Positions 53,805 through 62,685 of a DNA stretch of 64,000 nt are shown here, piece after piece. The notes below the pieces were generated by a model. The model was not told the origin of the DNA, did not search any database, and worked only from the letters and a program-made list of their open reading frames with translations. Numbering within the stretch: position 1 is the stretch's first letter; the number at the start of each line of letters is the position of its first letter. The translations under genes and the position numbers were made by a program. Origin of the DNA: Neobacillus niacini (GTDB lineage Bacteria > Bacillota > Bacilli > Bacillales > Cytobacillaceae); contig NZ_JAMBOB010000003.1 of assembly GCF_023715415.1 (NCBI RefSeq), positions 496,001 to 560,000 on the forward strand. The letters run 5' to 3'.

Positions 53805-55262
53805 TCATCCTTGTATTCGTTTAATTTTTAGTAATTCATACCATTTTTTTCTGATGATATCGATGTGTACTTTTAATCGTTCGCTAGCAATAGGAAATAC
53901 TTCGTAAGGTTCTAAATCTGGGTATTCTACTTTGATCATATGGTTTAGCAGGCGCATATCTTCATTGGACCAATTTTTTTCCTGATCCAATTTTATTTGG
54001 TTAAACTCCTCTTTGTATTGTTTGGGTGCATGGTTATTCCAGTATGATTGACATGCAGAGGGTGTAACTCCAATTTTTTTACTAATCTGTGCTGTGATTG
54101 CTTTCAATGTTCGACCTTCTTTAGTACCTGCTAATATGGCTGTATAAAGAAGACTTTCTTTTTCAGGATTCCATTTATTTGGATTTTGCTTAACCTGAGT
54201 AGCAGTATTTTCATTTACAGTCTCATGTTTGTATTTTTGGGACCATTTGCTATACCATCTGTGTTTACATTGGTCTTTGTTCATTCCGATTTCCTTGATT
54301 CCTGAAGAAAAAATGTCAGAATATGTTTTACCATTTTTAAGGCCGTCCAAAACATGAGTAATCAACACAGAGTCCTTTTCGAAGGTCCAGTCATCTTTAA
54401 TTTCAGTGTGCATATTTTCCTGACTCGTTGGTTGATTCGTTGATACATTAGCTACAGATTTTTCATCATTCGTGATAGTAGAATTATCAAGGATTTCATT
54501 ATGCTTATGCTCCGCCAACCATAGATGAAAATTTACTGTGGCTTCGAATATATATAATGTGTGTATTGGCCGATAAGGAATATGAATGTAAGTTTTCGCA
54601 CGTTTCGCTAAGATATCAAAGATGATTTTATAGGGATTACCATCCCCGACCTTTACATAAATTTTCAATGACGGAGAAGAAATCGTTTCATTTAACTTCT
54701 TAAACGAAGGATTTTTTTCACCCTTATTTCTAAGCCAATTCCATGCACACCAGCTTAAATAATTCTTGACAGTTTCCCCGCGCTCATTGTAGCAATAATC
54801 GTATGCTATTCGTTCTTCACCAAATTCCTCTGGTTTAGAAAAATGCGGATACTCCTCTGCTCTAATTCTAATAAAATCCTTATTTAATAGGTCGATAAGA
54901 AGGAACCAATATTCATCTGCCTTTTGTTGTACCAATGATTCAGGGTTAGTGAATAGTGCCTTTAAGTGATCTTCTGTCCATTGGATATTGCCATTATTAA
55001 TAGCAGAAAAGAACTCATTATCACTTTGTTCTTCTTTATATTCTTTCGTAAGCTCATAATACTCTGTCTGTTTAAAATTTCTTACAAAATCAAAATAGGC
55101 ATCGGTATCATCGGTTTTTATAACACAATAGGTATTGTTTTCTTTAATTGTCTTGTAAATAACCATCCCGCCGCACAAATTGATTTCTTCTTTTATCTTC
55201 TCAAATTCATGGTAGGACAATATTCCATGAAAGTGGTATGATACTTTATTAAGATGTCTCAT
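53805..55262 (-). CDS. Protein with three C-terminal SANT/Myb-like (RsfA-type) repeats
   Basis: The 485-residue protein has an unrecognised N-terminal half and, from about residue 290, three SANT/Myb-like units: DWTFEKDSVLITHVLDGLKN with KHRWYSKW; KWNPEKESLLYTAILAGTKE with ACQSYWNNH; and NWSNEDMRLLNHMI with IRKKWYELLK. The second is close to the RsfA family of prespore regulators. It probably binds DNA. ATG 55262 is chosen from GGAGG five bases upstream. It sits alone between the STAND gene and the Sel1-repeat gene. Confidence 0.7.
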   Translation of the reverse strand: MRHLNKVSYHFHGILSYHEFEKIKEEINLCGGMVIYKTIKENNTYCVIKTDDTDAYFDFVRNFKQTEYYELTKEYKEEQSDNEFFSAINNGNIQWTEDHLKALFTNPESLVQQKADEYWFLLIDLLNKDFIRIRAEEYPHFSKPEEFGEERIAYDYCYNERGETVKNYLSWCAWNWLRNKGEKNPSFKKLNETISSPSLKIYVKVGDGNPYKIIFDILAKRAKTYIHIPYRPIHTLYIFEATVNFHLWLAEHKHNEILDNSTITNDEKSVANVSTNQPTSQENMHTEIKDDWTFEKDSVLITHVLDGLKNGKTYSDIFSSGIKEIGMNKDQCKHRWYSKWSQKYKHETVNENTATQVKQNPNKWNPEKESLLYTAILAGTKEGRTLKAITAQISKKIGVTPSACQSYWNNHAPKQYKEEFNQIKLDQEKNWSNEDMRLLNHMIKVEYPDLEPYEVFPIASERLKVHIDIIRKKWYELLKIKRIQG

Positions 55263-55408
55263 TACAGCCTCCATTAAAAATCACATAAGTGAATGCTAAA
55301 GTATTAAATGATTATTTATCTGTTTTTATTATATCACTATATGAAAATTTTCAAGTATTAGGGTAAATCAGTGGCTACTTATCTAAAATTTGGATGCTAA
55401 AAAATTTG

Positions 55409-55432
55409 AAAAACCACCCAAAAGGATGGTTT
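55409..55432 (-). terminator. Terminator of the Sel1-repeat gene
   Basis: AACCATCC/GGGTGGTT stem with one G-U pair, followed by TTTC and then a T-rich tract on the minus strand. Confidence 0.6.
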
Positions 55433-55450
55433 AACTATATACTACAATAC

Positions 55451-57295
55451 TCAAATCCTGAGTTTTTCTTTAGCCTTCTCAAACCCATGCTCTAATGCCT
55501 TTCTATACCAATTTTCAGCTTCAGCGACATCCTGCTCGACTGCTCTTCCAAATTCATACATCTCACCAATACTGAATTGAGCGCCAGCGTGCCCCTTTTC
55601 AGCAGCCTTTCTATACCACGTCTCTGCCTCCGAATAATCTTGTTCTAATCCTAATCCACTGGCATACATTTCGGCTAAACAGTACTGACCTACTGCGTTC
55701 CCTTGCTCCGCTGCCTTCCTATACCATCTTACCGCTTCTATATCATCTCGTTCGATTCCACCACCACCACTTGCATAAACAAGTCCTAAAAAAACCTGCC
55801 CCTTTGCGTATCCCTGCTTAGCAGACTTTATGCACCATTTCACCGCTTTGGTATCATCTTGTTCTATTCCTTTTCCAAAAGCATACATTTGGGCTAAACA
55901 GTACTGTGCTACAGCATTCCCCTGTTCTGCAGCTTTCCTATACCACTTGAATGCTTCAATATCACTCTGTTCTATTCCCTGCCCATATTCATAACTTGCT
56001 CCTAAATTAACCTGAGCCAATTCATAACCCTGCTCTGCAGCCTTTCTGTACCACTTTACTGCTTCTGCATCATCTTTTTCTACTATGCTACTTCCACTTG
56101 CATAAATTAATGCCAAATTAAACTGTGAAATATCATACCCCTTCTCTGCTCCATCCATATATGCCTTAAATTCATCTTGGTCCCATGTAAAAGATTCTTG
56201 TCGTTTAGCCTTCTTAAGCCATTCCTGCGCTTTTTCATCGTCTTTTGGCGTTCCTTTTCCATTCTTATACATATCAGCGAGAAAGTATTGTGCTTGAATC
56301 TCCCCTTTAGAGGCAGCAGTGAAGTACAGTTTAATAGCCTTTGAATAATCTCTTTGGATGTCTATCCCTTCTTCATACATTCTGCCTAAGAACACCTGTG
56401 CATTTGGTTCGTTCTGTTCAGTAGCTTTCCGAAGCCACCGAATGGATTTTAATATATCTGGCTTCGTTCCTTCTCCTTGCTTATACATGATACCTAGGCG
56501 TGTCTGTGCCAATGCATGACCTTGTTGTGCGGCCTTTGTAAACCAGTCCAATGCCTTTAGTAAGTCCCTTTTTTCATTCCTTCTATAACAATAACATAGT
56601 CCCAATTCATACTGTGCTTCCTTATGTCCGCGTTCAGCTGCACACTCAAACCAGTATTCCGCATCCGGAAGACTTTCTTTGACTCCATTCCCAACTATAA
56701 AGAACATACCTAACTGAAATTGGGCAGCTGTACTACCTAATTCTGCGGCATTTTGATAATGATAAATGGCTTCTAAGTAATCATGCTCGCTACAGTACTT
56801 TTCTCCTAATTGAAATTCCTGTTCCGCTGTATACTTATCATCACTGGCTGCAATCCTACAAGCATCCTGGTCATCATTCTCTTCTTTCGGTTCTAATATG
56901 TATTTCTCAATATACCAAGTTATAATGTCAGAGAGAGTATCCAATACTCTGGAGGCATCCTTTTCCTCAACTCTCCCCACATTGCTATGTGGCCCCATAT
57001 TCCCCATGTCCCTCACGTGGTTCATTAACTTTAGTATTCGCGTTTCTATTTTTCTCGTAAACTGATTTTGATTCAACATCATACCCAATTCTACTCTTTT
57101 AGGTTCTTCTCCAATCTCTCTTCTATAAATATCGTAAACAATTCTTTCTAATGCTTCCCTCGACTTCGTTAATGAACTTTTCGGATCGGTATTAATATAC
57201 TGATTTGCAAGTTCTAACAGCTCTCGCAATTCTTCCTCCGATAATAAAGCAAGTTTCTCAATTAGCTCCTGTACCATTTTTAAGTTTTGTAACAT
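55451..57295 (-). CDS. DUF4145 (HEPN-like) protein with Sel1/TPR-like repeats
   Basis: The 614-residue protein has an N-terminal DUF4145-like helical domain (about 1-130; SSLTKSREALERIVYDIY, MNHVRDMGNMGPHSN). About twelve Sel1-like repeats of ~36 residues follow, each with the form A(E/V).WYRKAAEQG.A.AQ..LG.MY..G. Sel1 repeats form superhelical protein-binding scaffolds. ATG 57295 is chosen because AGGGTG lies six bases upstream; the GTG at 57304 lies in that site. Because DUF4145 belongs to the HEPN superfamily, this is a further candidate sensor-effector in the island; no catalytic Rx4H motif is evident. Confidence 0.8.
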   Translation of the reverse strand: MLQNLKMVQELIEKLALLSEEELRELLELANQYINTDPKSSLTKSREALERIVYDIYRREIGEEPKRVELGMMLNQNQFTRKIETRILKLMNHVRDMGNMGPHSNVGRVEEKDASRVLDTLSDIITWYIEKYILEPKEENDDQDACRIAASDDKYTAEQEFQLGEKYCSEHDYLEAIYHYQNAAELGSTAAQFQLGMFFIVGNGVKESLPDAEYWFECAAERGHKEAQYELGLCYCYRRNEKRDLLKALDWFTKAAQQGHALAQTRLGIMYKQGEGTKPDILKSIRWLRKATEQNEPNAQVFLGRMYEEGIDIQRDYSKAIKLYFTAASKGEIQAQYFLADMYKNGKGTPKDDEKAQEWLKKAKRQESFTWDQDEFKAYMDGAEKGYDISQFNLALIYASGSSIVEKDDAEAVKWYRKAAEQGYELAQVNLGASYEYGQGIEQSDIEAFKWYRKAAEQGNAVAQYCLAQMYAFGKGIEQDDTKAVKWCIKSAKQGYAKGQVFLGLVYASGGGGIERDDIEAVRWYRKAAEQGNAVGQYCLAEMYASGLGLEQDYSEAETWYRKAAEKGHAGAQFSIGEMYEFGRAVEQDVAEAENWYRKALEHGFEKAKEKLRI

Positions 57296-57494
57296 CCTAT
57301 TCACCCTGCCAAATTAATTATTAATTTAAAGTTATTAAAGGAAATTTTACCATATGAAATTTGGTAAATAAATGTGTACTCTCGTTATTTACAAATAAAA
57401 ATAGTCTCAGGTACCTTCCAATAATTATATTGGCGGTCCCTGGCACTTTGTCCTCAACTTGTACAAGCAAAATAATATGATAAATTTTTTATAT

Positions 57495-57525
57495 AAAAAA
57501 ACCCTACCTTAATAAGTAGGGGTTG
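57495..57525 (-). terminator. Terminator overlapping the end of the PLD-helicase gene
   Basis: AACCCCTAC/GTAGGGTT stem including the last codons and stop of the gene, followed by TTTTTT on the minus strand. Confidence 0.8.
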
Positions 57526-59936
57526 CTCGCCTTCCGCTCAAAGTGATAATGAAGGCGGTATTCACATATTTCTTTTGTCCAGTTATAAAGAATTTCTTCA
57601 TCATCCAGAGCAACATCGAAGTTTAATTTAAATTCATCATTTTCATAAGAAATCAACCCTTTTGAGCTGCTACTCCAGTATTTCATGGGCATGTTAGCAA
57701 TCAGTCTACTAACACCGTTTTCCTCATAGTCCCAAAGACTTTTAGCACCTTTATCCGAAAAATCAATCCTTTTTCTATACTCTTTTTCCATAAAGTAATG
57801 GTGAAAAAATTGGGATGTTTCTTTTGATAAAATGGGGTTATACCAATTTGCTTTCCCCCGCTCCAGCATAGCGAGCAGCACAACCATCTTATAGCTTTTG
57901 GTCATGCTTGTTTTTTCTGCTTCCACAAACCAGTTTTCATAGCAGCTATAAACTTCAGACTCATGAGGAGTTAATTCCTCCGCCCATTTCAAGAAACCAA
58001 AATAGGATTGAAATTCCTGTTTGTATTGAGGTGATTCTGATGCCCCCTTTAAGTGCAATTCAAGATATGTCGGTCTCCTGCCAAAATCACGCTTAAGATC
58101 CAGATAATCTTTAAATAGCTTTTCTTTCCTAGGCTGTCTCTTTCGCATCATTTCTTTAAAAAGGTTGATGACGTTGATATCCAAATCTATTTCACAAAAT
58201 TGTGGCAAGGTCGGTTGGATATTTCGTGTCTTACCTTCACTAGGATTTGTATCAAATAAACTTAGTTTAATATCTGCATTCCGGTAGTTTCCAATTAAGT
58301 CTACAATGACACATGCTTCCTTACCAGGATGTAAACGAAGTCCCCTGCCAATTTGCTGGGTAAAGACGGTTAACGATTCCGTTGGCCGAACAAACAGTAA
58401 GGTATCAACAGCAGGGATATCAACACCCTCATTAAACAGATCAACCGTAAAAATAGCATCGATTTCACCATTATAGAGCTTGGAAATTGCCTTACTTCTG
58501 CTTATATCAACTTGTTGTGAATGCAGACTAACAGTTTGATAGCCGTGTTGATTAAAGTAGTTAGATAAGAAATTAGTTTGTCGGATGGAAGAGCAAAAGG
58601 CTAATGTTCGAGTTTGCTTTTTATCTTCCCAAGCACGCAGGATTTTAAGTGCCAAGTCCTCTCTTAATTGTGCTTGCAATAACTCCTCTTCATCATAGCG
58701 ATTGCCTAACCAAGTGATTTGGCTAAAATCCGTATCATCGTAAACCCCAAAGTATTTAAAAGGGGCGAGCCACTTCCGTTCTATGGCATCCAAGAAATCA
58801 AGTCTAAACGCCACGTTCCCATCACAAATTGCATAAACATCTTTGTTGTCGTTCCGATCTGGTGTAGCCGTGATACCCAATAAAAACTTTGGGTTAAAGT
58901 AAACTAATGCCCTTTTATAGGAATCTGCAGCAGCATGATGAAACTCATCAATAATAATGAGGTCAAATTCATCACGCTGGAACTGCTCCAAATGAGTCTT
59001 CATACTTAACGTATAAATAGAAGCAAAGATGGCATCCACATTTCTATCTTTCGTTTTCCCGTTAAATATGCCATATTGTTTATCTGGCATAATTTTTTTA
59101 AATGAATCTCTTGCTTGATAGAGAATCTCTTCCCGATGGGCAATGAAAAGAATCTTTTTGAAGTTCTTTGAGAAAAACCCAGCCAAGTAGGTTTTTCCTA
59201 AACCTGTAGCCATTACAACCAGTGCCTTGTTATACTCTTCCTCTAAGGTTTTATTTAACTCCGCCAGCGCTTCAATCTGAGCAAATCTAGGTTGAATGTC
59301 ACCGTAGTCAACAGAAGGTTCAAAAACAACTCCTGGCTGTTCAGGATTTTCTTTATTCGAAGGCAACATAAGCTCTAATTCTTCAAGCTCACTCCATTTT
59401 TTTGATAGCTTAGGATGTTTCCGTCCAAACTCTTCAAAACTGGCTTTGTAATCTTCTAATGTTAAATTATTTAATGGGACAGTCTGCTCAGCATAAAAAA
59501 TCTTCAAAAATTCATTTTGTGCTTCTTCAAACACTTCAATCTCATCACTAACTAAAAGATTCCATTCCACCCCCTGATTCAGCGCTGACCTTGAAAGATT
59601 TGAAGAACCTACGTATAAATAGTCCATGCCATCGGCTTGAAAAATATATGCCTTGGGATGAAAGGATACTCCATTACTCTTCCATATTCGTACTTCAATC
59701 CGTTTATCAATGCCCAAAAGTATTTCAAGTGCCTCAGGCTGTGTTATATGTAAATAGTCCCCTGTACAAATTTTGATTTCTGCTCCATTTGCAGCTGCCT
59801 TCTTTATGGCATCTTGTAAATATTCAACTCCTGATTTCATGACAAAAGAGGTTAATATACAAATGGTTGAGGCTGTCTCAAGCTTTTCAATGATATGACT
59901 ACCATATTCCCGAATAATCAGCTGTACATTACTCAT
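57504..59936 (-). CDS. PLD-SF2 helicase fusion, restriction-type
   Basis: The 810-residue protein starts with a PLD-like nuclease domain (HPKAYIFQADGMDYLYVGSS, then NLSRSALNQGVEWN; about residues 93-130). A DEAD/DEAH SF2 helicase follows: Walker A VMATGLGKTYLAGFF, motif II LIIIDEFHHAA, motif III GITATPDRND and motif VI FTQQIGRGLRLHPGK. A ~230-residue C-terminal part is unassigned. ATG 59936 follows AGGTTGAAG and overlaps the upstream gene by eight bases. The plan recalls type III-like or stand-alone restriction helicases. Confidence 0.8.
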   Translation of the reverse strand: MSNVQLIIREYGSHIIEKLETASTICILTSFVMKSGVEYLQDAIKKAAANGAEIKICTGDYLHITQPEALEILLGIDKRIEVRIWKSNGVSFHPKAYIFQADGMDYLYVGSSNLSRSALNQGVEWNLLVSDEIEVFEEAQNEFLKIFYAEQTVPLNNLTLEDYKASFEEFGRKHPKLSKKWSELEELELMLPSNKENPEQPGVVFEPSVDYGDIQPRFAQIEALAELNKTLEEEYNKALVVMATGLGKTYLAGFFSKNFKKILFIAHREEILYQARDSFKKIMPDKQYGIFNGKTKDRNVDAIFASIYTLSMKTHLEQFQRDEFDLIIIDEFHHAAADSYKRALVYFNPKFLLGITATPDRNDNKDVYAICDGNVAFRLDFLDAIERKWLAPFKYFGVYDDTDFSQITWLGNRYDEEELLQAQLREDLALKILRAWEDKKQTRTLAFCSSIRQTNFLSNYFNQHGYQTVSLHSQQVDISRSKAISKLYNGEIDAIFTVDLFNEGVDIPAVDTLLFVRPTESLTVFTQQIGRGLRLHPGKEACVIVDLIGNYRNADIKLSLFDTNPSEGKTRNIQPTLPQFCEIDLDINVINLFKEMMRKRQPRKEKLFKDYLDLKRDFGRRPTYLELHLKGASESPQYKQEFQSYFGFLKWAEELTPHESEVYSCYENWFVEAEKTSMTKSYKMVVLLAMLERGKANWYNPILSKETSQFFHHYFMEKEYRKRIDFSDKGAKSLWDYEENGVSRLIANMPMKYWSSSSKGLISYENDEFKLNFDVALDDEEILYNWTKEICEYRLHYHFERKASNPYLLR

Positions 59937-60255
59937 CTTCAACCTCAATTAGGAAAATCTTTTCCTCGAATCCCCCGCGTTTCTCTGCCTTTTTTCGTCG
60001 AACCTCCTCGACCTCTTCGATTGAAGCTCCATGGCATGTGGCTAATGCATGAATAATTTCAAGCAGATCAGCTAACTCCTCAATTGCATTCACATCGTTA
60101 TCGGCATTAACGTACTCCTGCAGCTCTTCAAAACTCTTATTTTTCAGCTCTTTTATGTATTCTTCATCGTTTAGGATTCTTGTAGAAAATTGCTTCCCAG
60201 TGCTTTCGATTACTTGTGGTACGTGGTCGCGGACCAATTTATTATAAATAGGCAT
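59929..60255 (-). CDS. MazG-like nucleoside triphosphate pyrophosphohydrolase
   Basis: The 108-residue protein begins IYNKLVRDHVPQVIESTGK, like the short phosphoribosyl-ATP pyrophosphohydrolase-type MazG proteins. Metal-binding acidic helices are visible (NAIEELADLLEIIHALA: E..D/E pattern, and KAEKRGGFEE). It probably hydrolyses (d)NTPs to monophosphates. ATG 60255 follows GGAGGAACTATAT. It overlaps the PLD-helicase gene by eight bases (ATGAGTAA), so the two products are probably made together. Confidence 0.8.
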   Translation of the reverse strand: MPIYNKLVRDHVPQVIESTGKQFSTRILNDEEYIKELKNKSFEELQEYVNADNDVNAIEELADLLEIIHALATCHGASIEEVEEVRRKKAEKRGGFEEKIFLIEVEDE

Positions 60256-60299
60256 ATATAGTTCCTCCAAATGTATAAGGATATCTAGAATAGTTGGTT

Positions 60300-60605
60300 T
60301 TACTTATTTTCTAGTTGACTCTTCCAAATGGCATACTTTTCCGGCAAGCATGATGCACATGGTCTGAATCCTGCTGCAATTGCGGTTTGCTCATCAACAA
60401 AAAAGACTCGATTAGTAACATAACCACCTTTATTTATTGATCGAATAGCAGAAGGACAATCCATACTTCCATACACTTTGGTTTTGCGGTGTCCACCATA
60501 TGTACCTGGAATATTACTAACATGGGGTCGTCAATCAGCGCCAATAAGTGTATATGTTTTTTGAGGTTCTACTGCTTCTGAGTTTTTATTTTGCCTATTC
60601 CCCAT
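60300..60605 (-). pseudogene. Ada-type zinc-binding protein, broken by TGA
   Basis: The frame from ATG 60605 (ribosome site AGGAGC) reads MGNRQNKNSEAVEPQKTYTL then IGAD, a TGA stop at 60531-60533, then RPHVSNIPGTYGG, YGSMDCPSAIRS and AIAAGFRPCASCLPEKY to TAA at 60300. It is a paralogue of the intact gene at 17677-17985 (same TYTLxGAD, CxxC and FRPC positions). One substitution or a sequencing error would account for the stop; everything else in the frame is intact. Confidence 0.75.
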
Positions 60606-61133
60606 CCCTTTTGCTCCTACTCTTTTATTATAATATTCATTATACGATAACCCATATAATGGTTTATCGTAGTTCACGAAAAATTCTTTACAAATGAAAA
60701 AAGTCCGGCATCAACTAATTTGTTGTTAACGGACTCTTTACTCATTTATTTTACAAAATGCTCCAATATTCACTTTATTCTCAGTTGTTTCTTTACAGAT
60801 TGCTTCCCTACTATTGTTCGGGAGTTCTCGTTAACATATCAAGTTCCCCCCGCAATAACCCTTTGCAATTTTTGAGAAGATTTCTACTTGGTGCAGATTT
60901 CGTGTTCGTTAACGGTGAGCTCCCAGCCAGTATCGTGCATCTGCGTTTTATTTCTAGAGATAGTTAACTTTGCCTCAAGTAATTCGTTCATAAAATCTCT
61001 CTTTCTAATAAAATTATATGAATTTATTTTGACCGAGCATTATGTTCATAATCATAAAAGGTGAACCAGAATATTTGTCGAAACATTACAGATAGGTAAT
61101 TAATTTTTTATTACAGAAAGGACGGTGAATTAT
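60606..61133. other. Intergenic region with hairpins and one doubtful short frame
   Basis: A hairpin CGATAACC/GGTTTATCG lies near 60642-60669, a terminator at 60697-60736, and a 35-codon minus-strand frame at 60884-60991 (starts MNELLEAKLTISRNKTQMHD) with a weak ribosome site. The last could be the start of a decayed gene. No other gene is seen. Confidence 0.4.
60697..60736 (-). terminator. Hairpin terminator in minus direction
   Basis: AGTCCG...CGGACT stem extended by GCATCAAC/GTTGTTAA pairs, followed by TTTTTTC on the minus strand. Confidence 0.65.
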
Positions 61134-61370
61134 ATGCAAAAAGGAAAAATAATAAAGGGGAATCTACTACTTGATTTCCTGCTTGAGGCTGAAAGTGGAA
61201 CCACATTATGGAGTGGAAATAATGAAATAACCGATCTTGCTTTATTTGATCTTTTCAAGTGGTATTATGTAACACGTAAAGGGAAACAATTTCATATTGT
61301 CGAAGTTGATTTTGCAGCAACAAGTGAAGAATTAGAAGCCTTTTTTAAAGTAGATTCAAATAGTATTTAA
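61134..61370 (+). CDS. Hypothetical 78-residue protein
   Basis: This small acidic protein is not recognised. It starts MQKGKIIKGNLLLDFLLEAE and contains FKWYYVTRKGKQFHIVEVDF. ATG 61134 has GGTGA five bases and AAAGGA further upstream; GTG 61125 is too close to that site. It precedes the metallopeptidase gene by 113 bases on the same strand. Confidence 0.55.
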   Translation: MQKGKIIKGNLLLDFLLEAESGTTLWSGNNEITDLALFDLFKWYYVTRKGKQFHIVEVDFAATSEELEAFFKVDSNSI

Positions 61371-61483
61371 AAAATCACCTACAATAATAATAATTATATT
61401 AAAAAAATTCCCGTCTAATCGGTTTGACCCAAACAGATTTTGTCTATAAAATATGAACTGAAAGACAGGGGGGATAATACATC

Positions 61484-62212
61484 ATGCACAGCTTTCAATA
61501 TGGAAATACAACAATTGATTACTCAGTGGACTACATAAAAGGGAAGAAAGATATTTCACTTTCCGTTTGCCTAACTGCGGGTGTTAAGCTCGTTGTACCT
61601 CATGGATTGGATTCTAGAAAGCTAGAGGATATTCTTTATAAAAAAGCTCCCTGGATATTGAAGAAGAAAAATGAACTTGATGAGGTAGCCGCAGCACCCA
61701 CGCCAAAGGAGTATGTTAGTGGGGAAAAATTCTCCTATTTAGGACGACATTATCGGTTAAAGGTACATAAAAGTGAAACCTTGAATAATCCTACTCTGAA
61801 CTTTAAACAAGGTCGTTTTATAGCAGAAATTCCAACTAATATGAACGCTGACGATAAAGTAATTAGGCTTAGCCGCCTTTTTAAAGAATGGTACATTACA
61901 CAAGGCAGTAGAAAGATAGAGGAAAGACTAAAGGTTTATTGCCCTAAAATGGAACTAGAACCGACCAAAATTGCCTTTAAAGTGCAGCAAAAACGTTGGG
62001 GAACTTGTACCAAAGAAGGAGCAATTTATTTAAATTGGCGAATAATGAAGGCTCCTATGTCAGTGGTTGATTATGTTCTTGTTCATGAATTAGCCCATAT
62101 CAAGTACCAGGATCATTCGAACGACTATTGGAGATTTGTAAGGTCAATACTTCCGGATTATGAGCAAAGGAAAGAATGGTTAAGAATTAATGGTCCATTG
62201 CTTTCATTATGA
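61484..62212 (+). CDS. YgjP-type (DUF45) zinc metallopeptidase
   Basis: The 242 residues have the M48/DUF45 active site VLVHELAHIKYQDHSNDYW (HExxH plus a distal His) and the family region KRWGTCTKEGAIYLNWRIM. Genes of this family are frequently found next to type I restriction hsdR genes, as here (470 bases away, convergent). Its function in those loci is not known. A purine-rich GGGGGGATAATACATC precedes ATG. Confidence 0.85.
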   Translation: MHSFQYGNTTIDYSVDYIKGKKDISLSVCLTAGVKLVVPHGLDSRKLEDILYKKAPWILKKKNELDEVAAAPTPKEYVSGEKFSYLGRHYRLKVHKSETLNNPTLNFKQGRFIAEIPTNMNADDKVIRLSRLFKEWYITQGSRKIEERLKVYCPKMELEPTKIAFKVQQKRWGTCTKEGAIYLNWRIMKAPMSVVDYVLVHELAHIKYQDHSNDYWRFVRSILPDYEQRKEWLRINGPLLSL

Positions 62213-62237
62213 TTAACTAATCCTAAATAGACATTAA

Positions 62238-62267
62238 AGACGCTCGGAGCGAATTGTCCAAGCGTCT
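62238..62267. terminator. Hairpin between convergent genes
   Basis: AGACGCT/AGCGTCT 7-bp stem with a 16-base loop, between the metallopeptidase and the 128-residue gene. Confidence 0.5.
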
Positions 62268-62272
62268 CTCCG

Positions 62273-62659
62273 TTAATAAACTCTATAATCTGGTAATTCT
62301 TCCACTTCAAAAGTCACTTCAATATAAAACCGATTTTTATCTAAGCCTATTTCGGTTATTTCCTTTTTGAGATTTCTCTTTAGCTCGAGCAAATATTTTC
62401 TAAATTCTTGGCCTTCAATTTGCCCTTCAATTCCATATTTTTCAAATTGAAAAAGTCTGTATTCTTCTTCTGGTGTGGTAAATCTATATGAACCTATTGG
62501 TGCTGGATCGTAGGAAATAGGCTCAGTATAAAAATTTGATTCTGGTATAAGCATTTTAAATTTCACTTCGTAAGCTGGGTATTCCTTTTTCGTAAAGGGT
62601 CTTGATAACCAATCGAGTTGACCAATTGTCATTTCCATTTGAATACTCATCTTTAACAT
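62273..62659 (-). CDS. Hypothetical protein downstream of hsdR
   Basis: The 128-residue protein is unrecognised, with no signal or membrane segment; it has an aromatic-rich N-terminal half (KEYPAYEVKFKMLIPESNFY) and a lysine-rich C-terminal helix (LLELKRNLKKEITEIGLDKN). ATG 62659 follows GAGGGGAAG by eight to nine bases. It lies 26 bases after hsdR and is probably in the same operon. Confidence 0.6.
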   Translation of the reverse strand: MLKMSIQMEMTIGQLDWLSRPFTKKEYPAYEVKFKMLIPESNFYTEPISYDPAPIGSYRFTTPEEEYRLFQFEKYGIEGQIEGQEFRKYLLELKRNLKKEITEIGLDKNRFYIEVTFEVEELPDYRVY

Positions 62660-62685
62660 TAGAAACTTCCCCTCAGTCCAAGAGA

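Noticed and set aside
60758..60967. 69-codon open frame on the plus strand
   Set aside because: No ribosome site or recognisable motif, and it is antisense to another doubtful frame.
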